This document shows positions 8,535-17,562 of a stretch of DNA of 64,000 nt, piece by piece (position 1 is the stretch's first letter; each line of letters begins with the position of its first letter). Below the pieces are notes generated by a model, which saw only the letters and a list, made by a program, of their open reading frames with translations, was not told the origin of the DNA and did not search any database. Source of the stretch: Mesorhizobium sp. LMG 17147 (GTDB lineage Bacteria > Pseudomonadota > Alphaproteobacteria > Rhizobiales > Rhizobiaceae); NCBI RefSeq assembly GCF_024297145.1, contig NZ_JANCTC010000010.1, positions 117,399 to 181,398 of the forward strand, in the 5' to 3' direction. The translations under genes were made by a program, and so were the position numbers.

Positions 8535-9506
8535 ATGGAAACTGCGGATTTCATACCGAGCGAAGCGGTGATCGCCGGCCTCAGGAAGAACATCGAGGCC
8601 TATGAGGCCGAAAGAGCTTCGGCCTATCGCCGGACGCGCTGGCGGGTCCCACTTTTCATCGGGCTGGTGCTGGCGTTCGTGGTGTTTGTGGCCTGGCTCT
8701 TCAACGGGGTTGCCGACCCGAACGAGCAGTGGGTCTCGACCCCGCATGTGTTCCTCTATGTCGGCGGATTCCTGGCAGCGATCTTGGTCTATTTCCGGGC
8801 GATCAAGCCAGCGAGCAAATTGCAGCAGTCGTTTCGCAGCACGCTGTTGCCGATCATCTTCGGTTTCATCGAGGACATGCGGTATCGGAACAACGTCAAG
8901 CCGAATTCGTTCGACCGACTGCCGCGTGAGACGGTTGGTTCGTTCAACCGACAGTCTTTCGACGATGTTTTCTCCGGCCGCTACGAAGGGTTTCCATTCG
9001 AGCTGTACGAAGCAGATCTACGGGAAGGGACGGGCAAGAGCACGACGGCAGTGTTCAAAGGCGTGATCGTCGCCTTCGAGACGATCGTGCCGTTCCCCGG
9101 CACGTTGGTGGCCGCGCGCCGGACCAACAAGGTCGTCGGCTTTCTCCGCGGCATCTTCGGCAGCAAGATGCAGGAACTATCCAGCGGCGTGCCGGAGCTC
9201 GATGCCGCCTATGAGTTCCGCACCGACAATATCGAGGCGGCGCGGCCGCTGGTGACGGGCCGGCTGGCGCAGGCGCTGCAATGGCTCGGCGAGACCCGGC
9301 CGAACGATCCGGCACGCGTCGCGCTCAACGGCAGCGACGGCTTCCTCCTGCTGCCGCAGGAAAGGAATTTCTTCGAGCTCCCGGATAGCTCCACGCGCCT
9401 CGACTACACCAAGCATGTCGCGCCGATGATCGCCGACATGGGCGCGATGCTGGCGACGGCGGCTTTGGTGCGCAAGATCGGGGCGAAGGACGAGGAGGCG
9501 AGGTAG
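8535..9506 (+). CDS. DUF3137 membrane protein
   Basis: A 323-residue protein with two adjacent hydrophobic segments (about residues 36-55, RVPLFIGLVLAFVVFVAWLF, and 70-87, FLYVGGFLAAILVYFRAI), followed by a cytosolic domain. The latter contains FSGRYEGFPFELYEADLREG and FKGVIVAFETIVPFPGTLV, typical of DUF3137, a galactosyl-type name-free family of unknown function found in many Proteobacteria. The start METADFIPSE at 8535 follows GGCGGTGGG. It follows the CapA-like gene by about 70 bp on the same strand and may be cotranscribed with it. Confidence 0.8.
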   Translation: METADFIPSEAVIAGLRKNIEAYEAERASAYRRTRWRVPLFIGLVLAFVVFVAWLFNGVADPNEQWVSTPHVFLYVGGFLAAILVYFRAIKPASKLQQSFRSTLLPIIFGFIEDMRYRNNVKPNSFDRLPRETVGSFNRQSFDDVFSGRYEGFPFELYEADLREGTGKSTTAVFKGVIVAFETIVPFPGTLVAARRTNKVVGFLRGIFGSKMQELSSGVPELDAAYEFRTDNIEAARPLVTGRLAQALQWLGETRPNDPARVALNGSDGFLLLPQERNFFELPDSSTRLDYTKHVAPMIADMGAMLATAALVRKIGAKDEEAR

Positions 9507-9519
9507 TCCGGCTGGGCGG

Positions 9520-10029
9520 TCAGCAATCGAAGCCGCGTTGGCTACGCATGTAGTCGACTTCTTCCTTCGGCATCGACTTGAACATCACACAGACGGTGAA
9601 ACTGCCAACCTGGTGACCGTTTTTGGTATATCCCCAGTCGGAAATATCGTCTCGGTTGAATTCTACATACTGGCCAGCCACGACGTTGTGGACGCTATGT
9701 GGCTCATTCGCCAATATCCCCACGAATCCGGTTTCGTTCCGCTGGAACGGGATGACCCAGAAGTGTTCGGTCACATGTCCGTCCTTGATCATCACCTTCA
9801 GTTTGAATGTGTCCGTTCCAGGTGGCGGTGTCTGGGATAATGCCAGGAATGCATCCAGGGTGGCACGTGCCTGTGCAGTCGCCGCCGCCATATCTGGATC
9901 GTCAGGCGCGACTGCGACGACGCTGTCGTCGCCCTGACTGGAGTCGTGAGCCTCGGCGCATATCGGAGCAAGCTCTAGCATCAGGGACAGTATCGCGCGG
10001 GACACGAGCTTCATGGAATGGGCGCCCAT
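9520..10029 (-). CDS. Exported DUF2314 (YegJ-like) protein
   Basis: A 169-residue protein with an N-terminal signal-like segment (MKLVSRAILSLMLELAPICA), then a DUF2314 domain with FWVIPFQR, FVGILANEPHSVHNV, GQYVEFNRDDISDWGY and GSFTVCVMFK. The family is found in many Gram-negatives and has no assigned activity. The start is unsure between ATG at 10029 (MGAHSMKLV) and ATG at 10014; neither has a clear ribosome-binding site. Base composition of the gene and its upstream region is less GC-rich than the neighbours. It is convergent with the DUF3137 gene, 13 bp apart. Confidence 0.75.
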   Translation of the reverse strand: MGAHSMKLVSRAILSLMLELAPICAEAHDSSQGDDSVVAVAPDDPDMAAATAQARATLDAFLALSQTPPPGTDTFKLKVMIKDGHVTEHFWVIPFQRNETGFVGILANEPHSVHNVVAGQYVEFNRDDISDWGYTKNGHQVGSFTVCVMFKSMPKEEVDYMRSQRGFDC

Positions 10030-10200
10030 ACAATGGTCAGCATCATCATGGATCCGTTCGGATCTTCAATCATAGCGCGAAGCATACCTTAATTGCAACC
10101 ATAAGAAAACGCTCCTGATGCCGCAACTGCCGCTAGTTCTGCTACGCACTCCGGCTCTGGTTTTTGCCGGAAACCCGCGCTATCCCTGAGGCAGCGAGGG

Positions 10201-11814
10201 GTGTCATGGTCGATTCGCCTGTCGCGGCGGCTGCTGCTTGGTGCGACGGTGGTCGGCGGCGCAATGGTCTGGGGCGGGACGACAGTGGCGCGGCTGGCGC
10301 GCGGTCCGTCGGGGCAGAAGAATCCCGGGCGCATCGCCGACATTGACGGCATCGATCTGGCGCAGAAGCCGCTGGAGGGCCCGCCAGCCTACGATCCGTC
10401 GCTGCCATGGCTGACCAAGGGCGGCGACATCAACGATGCCAGCGGCCTGTCGATGACGCCGGTCTACGGCATTGTCGAAGTCAGCGAGGAAGACCACATT
10501 GCGAGCGCGCTGGCCTTTGCCCGCACCAATGGCCTGAAGGTCTCGGTCGCGGCGGTGCGCCATTCGATGGGCGGACACGCTTTCGACGACAACGCACTGG
10601 TCCTCGACATGCGCAAATTCAACAAGGTCAGCGTCGACCCGGCTGCGAAGACGATGACCTTGCAGCCGGGCGCGCGCTGGCACGACATCCAGAACCTTTT
10701 GCACCCGCGCTTTGCGGTGAAGGCGATGCAGTCGACCGACATCTTTTCGGTCGGCGGCTCGCTGTCGGTCAACGCGCATGGCATGGACCACCAGGCCGGC
10801 TCGGTCGCCGGCTCGATCCGATCGATGCGGGTGATGCTGGCGGACGGTTCGGTGACAACCTGCTCACCGGCCGAAAACACCGAGCTGTTCCGCCACGTCG
10901 TCGGCGGCTACGGCCTGTTCGGCGTGGTGCTGGAGGCGACGCTCGACATTGTCGATAACGACGTCTACCGGACCTCGCGCGAGATCATCAAATCGGACGA
11001 CTTTCCAAGGTTTTTCGCCGAGGTGCTGGAGCCAAACAGGGCGATCGGTCTGTTTTATGGGCACCTGTCGACAGCGCCGGGTAATTTCCTCGAGGATATG
11101 ATCGTCTACCGCTATGACAAGGTGGCCAACCAGCCGCCGGCCGACCAGCCGGCAATCGGCGAACCGGGTTCAGTCGGGCTCAAACGGGTCATCATCAACC
11201 TGGCGAAATGGGGAAGCCTGTTCCAGGAACTGAAATGGTTCACCGAAAAGACGCTGGAGCCGCAATTCGAGAGTTGCACGGTGGCGCGCACGACGGCAAT
11301 GGCCGAAGGCGAGGCCTGCCTCGTCACCCGCAACAATCCGATGCACGATTCAGTGCCCTATCTGTTCAACGATCTGCTCGACGAGACCGACATCCTGCAC
11401 GAGTATTTCATCCCGCGCGCCGCCTATAACCCGTTTATCGCGGAAGCGCGCGAGATCCTGCGCAACCAGAGCCTGCCGGTGCTCAACGCGTCGGTGCGCA
11501 TCGTCCACAAGGAGGATGTGGCGCTGAATTATGCGCCGGAGCCGGCCTATTCGCTGGTGCTCTACATCAATCAGCCGACCGACGCCGACGGCAATGCCAG
11601 GATGCGGGCGCTGACAAGGGCGCTGATCGATGTGACGATCAAGCATGGCGGACGTTTCTTCCTGCCCTACCAGCTCCACTACACGGGCAAGGAACTGCTT
11701 GCGTCCTATCCGGAACTGCCGTCCTTCCTGGCGAAGAAGCGGCAATACGATCCGGATGAGCTGTTTTCGTCGACTTTTTATCGCGCCATCAGGGCATTGA
11801 TCGGCACGGCCTGA
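10201..11814 (+). CDS. Tat-exported FAD-linked oxidase (PCMH-type)
   Basis: A 537-residue protein. The N-terminus IRLSRRLLLGATVVGG is a twin-arginine-like signal/anchor, so it likely acts in the periplasm. The FAD-binding PCMH domain follows (about 90-250), with VSVAAVRHSMGGHAF (the usual site of histidine-linked or tightly bound FAD), LVLDMRKFNKV, LQPGARWHDIQ and VGGSLSVNAHG. The C-terminal half resembles sugar-alcohol or lactone oxidases in layout. The substrate is not evident. A GTG start at 10201 is supported by TGAGG about 8 bases upstream. It is convergent with the next gene, 7 bp apart. Confidence 0.85.
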   Translation: MSWSIRLSRRLLLGATVVGGAMVWGGTTVARLARGPSGQKNPGRIADIDGIDLAQKPLEGPPAYDPSLPWLTKGGDINDASGLSMTPVYGIVEVSEEDHIASALAFARTNGLKVSVAAVRHSMGGHAFDDNALVLDMRKFNKVSVDPAAKTMTLQPGARWHDIQNLLHPRFAVKAMQSTDIFSVGGSLSVNAHGMDHQAGSVAGSIRSMRVMLADGSVTTCSPAENTELFRHVVGGYGLFGVVLEATLDIVDNDVYRTSREIIKSDDFPRFFAEVLEPNRAIGLFYGHLSTAPGNFLEDMIVYRYDKVANQPPADQPAIGEPGSVGLKRVIINLAKWGSLFQELKWFTEKTLEPQFESCTVARTTAMAEGEACLVTRNNPMHDSVPYLFNDLLDETDILHEYFIPRAAYNPFIAEAREILRNQSLPVLNASVRIVHKEDVALNYAPEPAYSLVLYINQPTDADGNARMRALTRALIDVTIKHGGRFFLPYQLHYTGKELLASYPELPSFLAKKRQYDPDELFSSTFYRAIRALIGTA

Positions 11815-11821
11815 GCGTCGG

Positions 11822-12331
11822 TTACAGACCGTCAGGCAGTTTCGCCGCCAGCCAGTTCGCCGAGCGCTTGGCGATGCCGATCGTTGCCGCTGCGGCGCGG
11901 CCGAGATCGGTCTTGACCACGGCGTAACCCGCCTTCGTGCGGTAGAGCACCGCGCGGCCGCCATCGACCGCCGCTTCATAGGCGACCGGCCGGACGGTTT
12001 CCGTTTCCGTCGCCGTTGCCTGCGTTCCGACGGCAGCACCGGGCCGATGGCTCAGTTCCGGTGGCAGCGGGTCTGTCGCGGCGGTGCTGGCCGTCGTCAA
12101 TTCGGGCTCCGAAGCGGTCGCCGCGAGCTGAGATGACGAGTTCTGTGTCCGGCAGATGCCGGAGACCAGCGGATAGTCAAAATTGCGCTCGTGCAGCACC
12201 TGGCTTTTCATCGCCGCTTCGCATTCGGCGATGGTCGACCATTTGGCGGGCGTCTCGCCGATATATTCGCAAAGCCTGGCGTCGCAATCGCAGCCGACGA
12301 TGGTCATGGCGACAAGGGCGGTCTTGATCAC
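11822..12331 (-). CDS. Small exported protein of unknown function
   Basis: A 169-residue protein from a GTG start at 12331, chosen because GGAGGG lies 8 bases upstream. The N-terminus IKTALVAMTIVGCDCDARLC is hydrophobic and then cysteine-rich, suggesting export; a conserved-looking part follows (EYIGETPAKWSTIAECEAAM, SGICRTQ). The middle is a low-complexity Thr/Ala/Glu linker (about 75-120), and the C-terminal part has YRTKAGYAVVKTDLGRA. I do not recognise the family. It is convergent with the FAD oxidase. Confidence 0.65.
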   Translation of the reverse strand: MIKTALVAMTIVGCDCDARLCEYIGETPAKWSTIAECEAAMKSQVLHERNFDYPLVSGICRTQNSSSQLAATASEPELTTASTAATDPLPPELSHRPGAAVGTQATATETETVRPVAYEAAVDGGRAVLYRTKAGYAVVKTDLGRAAAATIGIAKRSANWLAAKLPDGL

Positions 12332-12489
12332 AATCTTGTCCCTCCGAGTTGCCTGGCGATGTGCGCAAGACAAAGTGCTGCGGGGTCATCAATCGTTGCG
12401 GAACAAGGCGGGATTTGGCCGCGATTGTGGAATGAGCGTGGCGGAGCATCACGCAACGTCTTGCCGAGGCCGGCTGTGACCGAAAGGCC

Positions 12490-13620
12490 TCAGTAATCGT
12501 AGACGTGCTCGAGCCTGGCGCCCGCCGTCATCAACGCCGGCAGCACGATGTGCAGCTTGCGCACGGCGACGGTCAGGCCGGTGCGTCGCGTCGAAGGTTC
12601 CGCCGGAAGCGGGTAGCTGAACAAGGTGCGTGCACCTTCGGGAACATTGATTTCGTCGTTGGAAAGCATGGTGACCATGATCTCGTCATTGCCGCCGATC
12701 TCGACGAAGGAGATGCCCTTGCCGATCAGGCGCGGAATCATGTCGGTGAACACCTGATAGCGCCTGGTGACGAAGACCGTGCCGTCGGCGCCGAGATCGC
12801 GCTCCAGCAAAGTGTCGGGCTCGTTGCGCGTCACCTCGCTGACCGGACCCTTGGCCCAGACGTGAATGTCGAGCAAGGCCGGATCGGTGGTGGCGGCGAG
12901 CGCCGACGTGATCAGATCGGCGTAGCCTTGCTTGATGGTGTCGGCGAAGCTGAAGGCGAGCTTGCGTTCGCTGGTACGGACGGCGCTGTCGTCCGCTGCC
13001 GGCTGGACGGCGAACAGGCCGGCACGCTTTTCGGCATAGGGAAACTGGTACCACGGCACCTGGTCGAGAAAACCGGCATAGTCCGCCGCCACCTTGGCCT
13101 GGTAGATGTCGACGGCGGTGCGCTTGCCGGCTGTCGCTTCGGTGACGCGGCCGACCGTATTTTCATAGGCCCACTGGATGGCGTGCTCGATCGTGTGGCT
13201 GGTGCCGATGATCACCAGCATCTGGTGATTGTCGAGGTTGAACCTGTAGGCGGAGCTGGCGCGGATGACCGTCGCATAGTCCTGCCAGAAACGGCCGATA
13301 TAGGAGAGATAGGGAAAACCGCTCGGCTGGTTCTTGTCGACGAAGCCGGCATATTCGCGGGCGGCGTAGACGATGGCCCATTCCGGATAAGTAAGAAAGG
13401 TCGATTCCTCCGGCCGCTGGTAGCCGGGGATCTCGGCACGGACCTTGTCGGCCAGCGCCTTCGGCGGGGCACCCTCAGCGATGCCCGGCAATGGCGTTGT
13501 GTCCAGCGACGGCGTCGTGAGAAAGCCGTAGGCCAGCCCGGCAATCGGGATCAACACGACAATGACGACGAGCCAGAGGATCGCCTTGATGATGCGCTTC
13601 AGCCAGCGGAACAGGAACAT
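12490..13620 (-). CDS. Membrane-anchored protein of unknown function
   Basis: A 376-residue protein with one N-terminal transmembrane helix (about residues 10-33, IIKAILWLVVIVVLIPIAGL), then a large domain predicted outside the cytoplasm. Recognisable stretches are ESTFLTYPEWAIVYAAREYA, FPYLSYIGRFWQDYATVIRA and DNHQMLVIIGTSHTIEHAIQ. The His and acidic residues in GTSHTIEHAIQ could be a metal or catalytic site, but I know no family to support this. Its ATG is 6 bp after the stop of the gene at 13627-14061, so the two form an operon. Confidence 0.8.
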   Translation of the reverse strand: MFLFRWLKRIIKAILWLVVIVVLIPIAGLAYGFLTTPSLDTTPLPGIAEGAPPKALADKVRAEIPGYQRPEESTFLTYPEWAIVYAAREYAGFVDKNQPSGFPYLSYIGRFWQDYATVIRASSAYRFNLDNHQMLVIIGTSHTIEHAIQWAYENTVGRVTEATAGKRTAVDIYQAKVAADYAGFLDQVPWYQFPYAEKRAGLFAVQPAADDSAVRTSERKLAFSFADTIKQGYADLITSALAATTDPALLDIHVWAKGPVSEVTRNEPDTLLERDLGADGTVFVTRRYQVFTDMIPRLIGKGISFVEIGGNDEIMVTMLSNDEINVPEGARTLFSYPLPAEPSTRRTGLTVAVRKLHIVLPALMTAGARLEHVYDY

Positions 13621-13626
13621 GGCCGG

Positions 13627-14061
13627 TCAGGCCGTGGCGAAATGGTCGTACACACGTTTCGACAGCCAGAACCCGACATAGACGGCGAAGCCGCCGATGA
13701 CGATGTGCGGCAGGTTGGCGAAGAAGCGGGCCGGGAATTCGATGTCGTTCAAGGAGCGGAAGCCGTTGATGAAAATGCCGCCATCGAGGCAGCCGGAACC
13801 AGTGACCAGGCCGAGCACGCCGTCGAACAGATAGACCGAGCCGAACAGCTTGAAATAGAACACCGCCTGGCGGTGCGAGATGAAGGCGGCCGCCAGCGCC
13901 CAGACGCCGGAGAAGGCGTGCAGCAAATCATCATACCATTGCAGCGAGAACAGGCCGAACAGATTGCCGCCGGCATCGTTGAAGGCCGGCACATAGCCGA
14001 TGGCAACAACGCCGAAGAACAGGAAAGCATAGGCAACAGCAAGCTTCTGGATGAGCGTCAT
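13627..14061 (-). CDS. Small four-helix integral membrane protein
   Basis: A 144-residue protein with about four hydrophobic helices (LIQKLAVAYAFLFFGVVAIG, AFSGVWALAAAFI, FKLFGSVYLFDGVLGLVTG and LPHIVIGGFAVYVGFWL). The sequence between helices 1 and 2 has DDLLHAFSGVWALA, where Asp and His lie close to the membrane face. The start at 14061 follows AGGGGG. It is the first gene of a two-gene operon with the anchored protein at 12490-13620, which suggests that the two act together. The function is unknown. Confidence 0.8.
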   Translation of the reverse strand: MTLIQKLAVAYAFLFFGVVAIGYVPAFNDAGGNLFGLFSLQWYDDLLHAFSGVWALAAAFISHRQAVFYFKLFGSVYLFDGVLGLVTGSGCLDGGIFINGFRSLNDIEFPARFFANLPHIVIGGFAVYVGFWLSKRVYDHFATA

Positions 14062-14797
14062 GAAATGTCCCCCTGCCGTCAGCCCTTTTAACCGGCCTCC
14101 CACGGCAAATGGATAGTAGCTGATTTTGGCGCAGGGTGAAGCGTCGCCGGCAAAATCGTCAGGCGGGGCCACAAAGACAGTCGGCGCCGGGATTTCTCCC
14201 AGCGCCTCCCTGTCAGATCAGGACACGGTCGCGGCAGCAACTCCCGAAAGGTGTCGCGCCATGCCGGCCTTGATGTTGACGGTCCTGCCAGTCGCCACCC
14301 GAGGGTAGCGTCCGTTCCGGACCACGCCGGTCTCCACTCTTGCGAGCCTTGCCCGGCGCGCCATCGAAGGTTTTTGCCGTCCTTCATGGCAGCATCGGTC
14401 CGCCGTCGGCGTTCGCACGCTTTCCGCGGCCCCGTAGGTCTCGGCTTCCATCCCTCCAACAGGCAAGCCTGCTCTCGTTCAGGGCCGTACGGGCCTCAGG
14501 AAATCCGCCGTTCCGCTTTGCCTTTCAGCGTCGCGATCGGTAGCCGCCTGAGATGGGTTTAATGTATGTCGGATAAGTGTTTGGCGGAACTGCCGCATGC
14601 CTGTGGATAGCGGGATTATCGGGGACTGACCCTGCCAAAACAGCGACTTTCCGATCTCTGCCGCCGCCGGTCGGGATTTTGCCGCCTCGAAGCCGAAACC
14701 GCATTGTCGGACATTCGATCTTGCCCCGCGGGCCGGCGCGGGCTTCAATGCCGGCAAATGATTGGAAGGCGTGTTCGATGGCCTTGGGGAGGCGGGC
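14062..14797. other. Long intergenic stretch without a convincing gene
   Basis: About 735 bp between the membrane-protein operon (leaving left) and the lipid kinase (leaving right). Several short open frames exist on both strands, none with a ribosome-binding site, recognisable domain or steady protein-like composition. The longest plausible one (minus, 14218-14466) is arginine-rich. The 3' 250 bp should hold the promoter of the lipid kinase. I see no repeat or structured RNA in it. Confidence 0.5.
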
Positions 14798-15736
14798 TTG
14801 AAGGTCGCGGTGGTTCTCAATCCGATCGCCGGCGGCGGCAGGCTCAAGCGGCATTGGCCCGAGGTTGCGGCGTCGCTGAAAAGACATTTCGGCGATTTCG
14901 AGCTGCGTGAAACGCAGGCCGAGGGCGATGCCGAACGGCTGGCGCTCGACCTTGCCGCCATCGGCTTCGAGCTGGTGATCGCGGCCGGCGGCGACGGCAC
15001 CGCCAGCGAGGTCGCCGACGGGCTGCTGAAAGCTTTCCGAGAAAGCGGCCGGACGGCCGAGCTTGGGCTGCTGCCGTGCGGCGCCGGCATCGACTTCGCG
15101 CGCGGGCTCGGCCTGTCGAACAATGTCGACCTGACACTAAAGCGGATTGCCGAGGCCAAAGGGCGCAAGGTGGATGCCGGGTGCATCAGCTATGTCGACG
15201 ACCACGGCGCGCTGGCCAGCCGCCATTTTATCAACATCGCCAGCCTCGGGCTTTCCGGCGCCACCGACCGGGCCGTCAACGCCGACAAGCGCAAGGGCAA
15301 GGTTTCCGCCAAGGCGCTGTTCTACTGGCGCACGGTCTGGGAGTTCCTCCGCTACCGCTTCCAGGACGTTGCGATCACCATCGACGACGGTGCGCCGGTC
15401 GAGGCGCGCATGGCACTGGTGGCGGTGGCCAACGGCAAATTCTTCGGCGGCGGCATGATGATCGCGCCCGACGCCGAGCTTAACGACGGCGAGTTCGACA
15501 TCGTCATTCTGCGTGCGGCCGGCAAGCTGAAGCTGATCTGGGACATCCGCCTGCTCTATGGAGGGCGGCACCGCAACCATCCGGCGATCACCATCCTGCG
15601 CGGCAAGAAAGTGGTTGTCGAGCCGCTCGGCGATGTGCAAAAGAACGCCGCGCTGATCGACATAGACGGCGAATCGCCGGGTCGCATACCGGCGACCTTC
15701 GAGATCCTGCCCGGCGCCTTGACGCTGAGATATTGA
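14798..15736 (+). CDS. Diacylglycerol/lipid kinase (DagK/YegS family)
   Basis: The protein starts KVAVVLNPIAGGGRLK, the first strand and loop of the DAGK catalytic fold. It has the nucleotide-binding AAGGDGTASEVADGLL motif and LPCGAGIDFARGLGLS, where the family usually reads GTGNDFAR. The C-terminal beta-sandwich has FFGGGMMIAPDAELNDGEFD and a final DGES. Enzymes of this family phosphorylate diacylglycerol, sphingoid bases or related lipids at the inner membrane. I place the start at TTG 14798, since GGGGAGG lies 5 bases upstream; an upstream TTG (14762) or GTG (14771) would add up to 12 residues. The gene stands alone. Confidence 0.9.
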   Translation: MKVAVVLNPIAGGGRLKRHWPEVAASLKRHFGDFELRETQAEGDAERLALDLAAIGFELVIAAGGDGTASEVADGLLKAFRESGRTAELGLLPCGAGIDFARGLGLSNNVDLTLKRIAEAKGRKVDAGCISYVDDHGALASRHFINIASLGLSGATDRAVNADKRKGKVSAKALFYWRTVWEFLRYRFQDVAITIDDGAPVEARMALVAVANGKFFGGGMMIAPDAELNDGEFDIVILRAAGKLKLIWDIRLLYGGRHRNHPAITILRGKKVVVEPLGDVQKNAALIDIDGESPGRIPATFEILPGALTLRY

Positions 15737-16023
15737 ATCAAGGCATTGAGGGGTTGATTCAAGTTCTTTCGGCGGTGATTCCGGCGATCCGGCCAATGTG
15801 CTGAAATCGCGTGACAATTGCCTGATGTCAGGCCTCGAACTTGGCCGGGAAACCAGGCGCGCGAAGATCGGTTTCGACCGCATCTTCCAGAAGCCTGACG
15901 ATCATGGTCGACCAATTCCTTGAAACAGTGATTTTGGCAGGTGGCGGCCCATCGGCAGCGAACGTCGGTCGTTCCTGTCGGTGGTAAATCGCAAACCTTG
16001 GAGATTGGCCGAATCCCTCCCAA

Positions 16024-16210
16024 CTTCGTCATCCCAGGGCGAAGCAGGAGCGAAGCTCCGTCGCGGAGACCCTGGGATCCATGCCGTAACCTTGATCAAG
16101 AGTGCAGCGGAGCAGAATTTTGCACCGCAGCAGCGCTCTGAAGTCGCGGCATGGATCCTGGGGTCTGCGCCGCGTCGCTTCGCTCCTTGCTCCGCCCCAG
16201 GATGACGAAG
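16024..16210. repeat. 187-bp imperfect inverted repeat (MITE-like)
   Basis: The left arm (16024-16086) begins CTTCGTCATCCCAGGGCGAA and ends GGATCCATGCCG. The right arm (16147-16210) is its reverse complement with a few mismatches, ending AGGATGACGAAG. The arms are about 63 bp and pair over most of their length; the centre (about 60 bp) holds smaller hairpins. There is no coding capacity. It lies between the 3' ends of two convergent genes, the usual place for non-autonomous rhizobial repeat elements. The rest of 15737-16350 shows nothing that I recognise. Confidence 0.85.
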
Positions 16211-16350
16211 CGATGGGCGTTTGCGCTATTCGCCAAGGCATGCGGTCCGTCAACGCAAGCGACCCGTCAAATCCTCTGTGCCGAGGAACCAGGCGCCGGG
16301 CCGCGGTCGTAAACGGCGACGGCAAAAGCCGTTGCGGATCAGGCTGGCGC

Positions 16351-17562
16351 TCACGGCATCAGCGGTGTCTGCATCATCTGCAAATGCAGGTCCTTGCCGG
16401 TCCAGGGATGCGCTTCGCAAACGGCTTCATCGAGTTCGACGCCGAGGCCGGGCTCCTTCGACGGGATGACATTGCCGTCCTGCCATTCGATCTTCTTCTT
16501 GAGCAGCTTCTCGTGAAATCCGCCCCACTGCTTCAGCGATTCCAGAATGAGGAAGTTGGGCAGCGTCACCGCGAGCTGGATGTTGGCCGCGCCGACGATC
16601 GGCCCGCAATAGCAGTGCGGCGCGATCTGGATGTGATAGGCTTCGGCCATGGCGGCGATCTTCTTGGTTTCGAGAATGCCGCCGGAGCGGCCAAGGTCCG
16701 GCTGCAGAATGGTCGCCGCGCGGTTCTCGATCACACGCGCGAATTCGAACTTGGTCGTCAGCCGCTCGCCGGTGGCAATCGGGATCGGGGTCGCGCGGGC
16801 GACCTGCGCCATCACCTCGGGCATGTCGGGCGGCACCGGCTCCTCGAACCACAGCGGGTCATAAGGCTCGATGGCGCGGGCGAGGCGCAGCGCACCCGAT
16901 GCGGTGAACTGCCCGTGCGTGCCGAACAGGATGTCGGCGCGGGTGCCGACCGCCTCGCGGATCGCCTTGACCATGCGGGCGGAGAGGTCGATGTCGACGA
17001 GGCGCGGCTGGTGGCCGTCGAAGGCGGTGTAGGGGCCGGCTGGGTCGAGCTTGACCGCGTTAAAACCCTGCTCGACATATTCGAGCGCGCAGGCGGCCGC
17101 CAGATCGGGGTCGTTGTAGACGTTCTTGCCGCGGGCGTCCTCGGAGTGGACGCTGCCGCTGTGCGGGTAGAGGTAGGTATAGGAACGCAGCGTTTCGTGT
17201 ACCTGGCCGCCAAGCAGCTTGTAGACCGGCTTGCCGGCCTCCTTGCCGATGATGTCCCAGCAGGCGATTTCGAGCGCCGAGAAACAGCCCATGCCCGACA
17301 CGTCCGGGCGCTGGGTGAAACCGGATGAATAGGCGCGGCGGAAGAAGTTTTCGACGTCGTGCGGATCGCGGCCGACGAGATAGCGCTCTGCCATGTCCTC
17401 GACCATTTTTGCGGTGACATGGGCCGAGAAAGTGGCGTTGTACGCTTCGCCATAGCCGACGACGCCGCCATCGGTGGTGAGCTTGACGAAGATGAAATAC
17501 TTGCCGCCGATGCCGGGCGGCGGATTGCCGACCACCCAGGTCTTGACGTCGGTGATTTTCAT
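16351..17562 (-). CDS. Mandelate racemase/muconate lactonizing-type enzyme, probable sugar-acid dehydratase
   Basis: A 403-residue enolase-superfamily enzyme. The N-terminal capping domain is about 1-125 (KITDVKTWVVGNPPPGIGGK). The barrel has KLDPAG, DILFGTHGQF, WFEEPVPPDM, IATGERL, QPDLGRSGG and IAPHCYCGP. The metal-binding acidic residues Asp/Glu/Glu lie in DILFGTHG, WFEEP and ATGER. A His in GTHGQ in place of the racemase-type residues is like galactonate/mannonate dehydratases, so dehydration of an aldonic acid is the best guess. The start at 17562 has GGAGGATC upstream and overlaps the stop of the GMC oxidoreductase by 4 bp (ATGA), a translational-coupling arrangement. Confidence 0.88.
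   Translation of the reverse strand: MKITDVKTWVVGNPPPGIGGKYFIFVKLTTDGGVVGYGEAYNATFSAHVTAKMVEDMAERYLVGRDPHDVENFFRRAYSSGFTQRPDVSGMGCFSALEIACWDIIGKEAGKPVYKLLGGQVHETLRSYTYLYPHSGSVHSEDARGKNVYNDPDLAAACALEYVEQGFNAVKLDPAGPYTAFDGHQPRLVDIDLSARMVKAIREAVGTRADILFGTHGQFTASGALRLARAIEPYDPLWFEEPVPPDMPEVMAQVARATPIPIATGERLTTKFEFARVIENRAATILQPDLGRSGGILETKKIAAMAEAYHIQIAPHCYCGPIVGAANIQLAVTLPNFLILESLKQWGGFHEKLLKKKIEWQDGNVIPSKEPGLGVELDEAVCEAHPWTGKDLHLQMMQTPLMP

Noticed and set aside
12505..14091. Long plus-strand open frame (528 codons) opposite the membrane operon
   Set aside because: Opposite two genes with transmembrane helices and good starts; no domain or ribosome-binding site.
14218..14466. Minus-strand 82-codon frame in the large intergenic gap
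   Set aside because: Arginine-rich, no ribosome-binding site or known family; could be tested by conservation.
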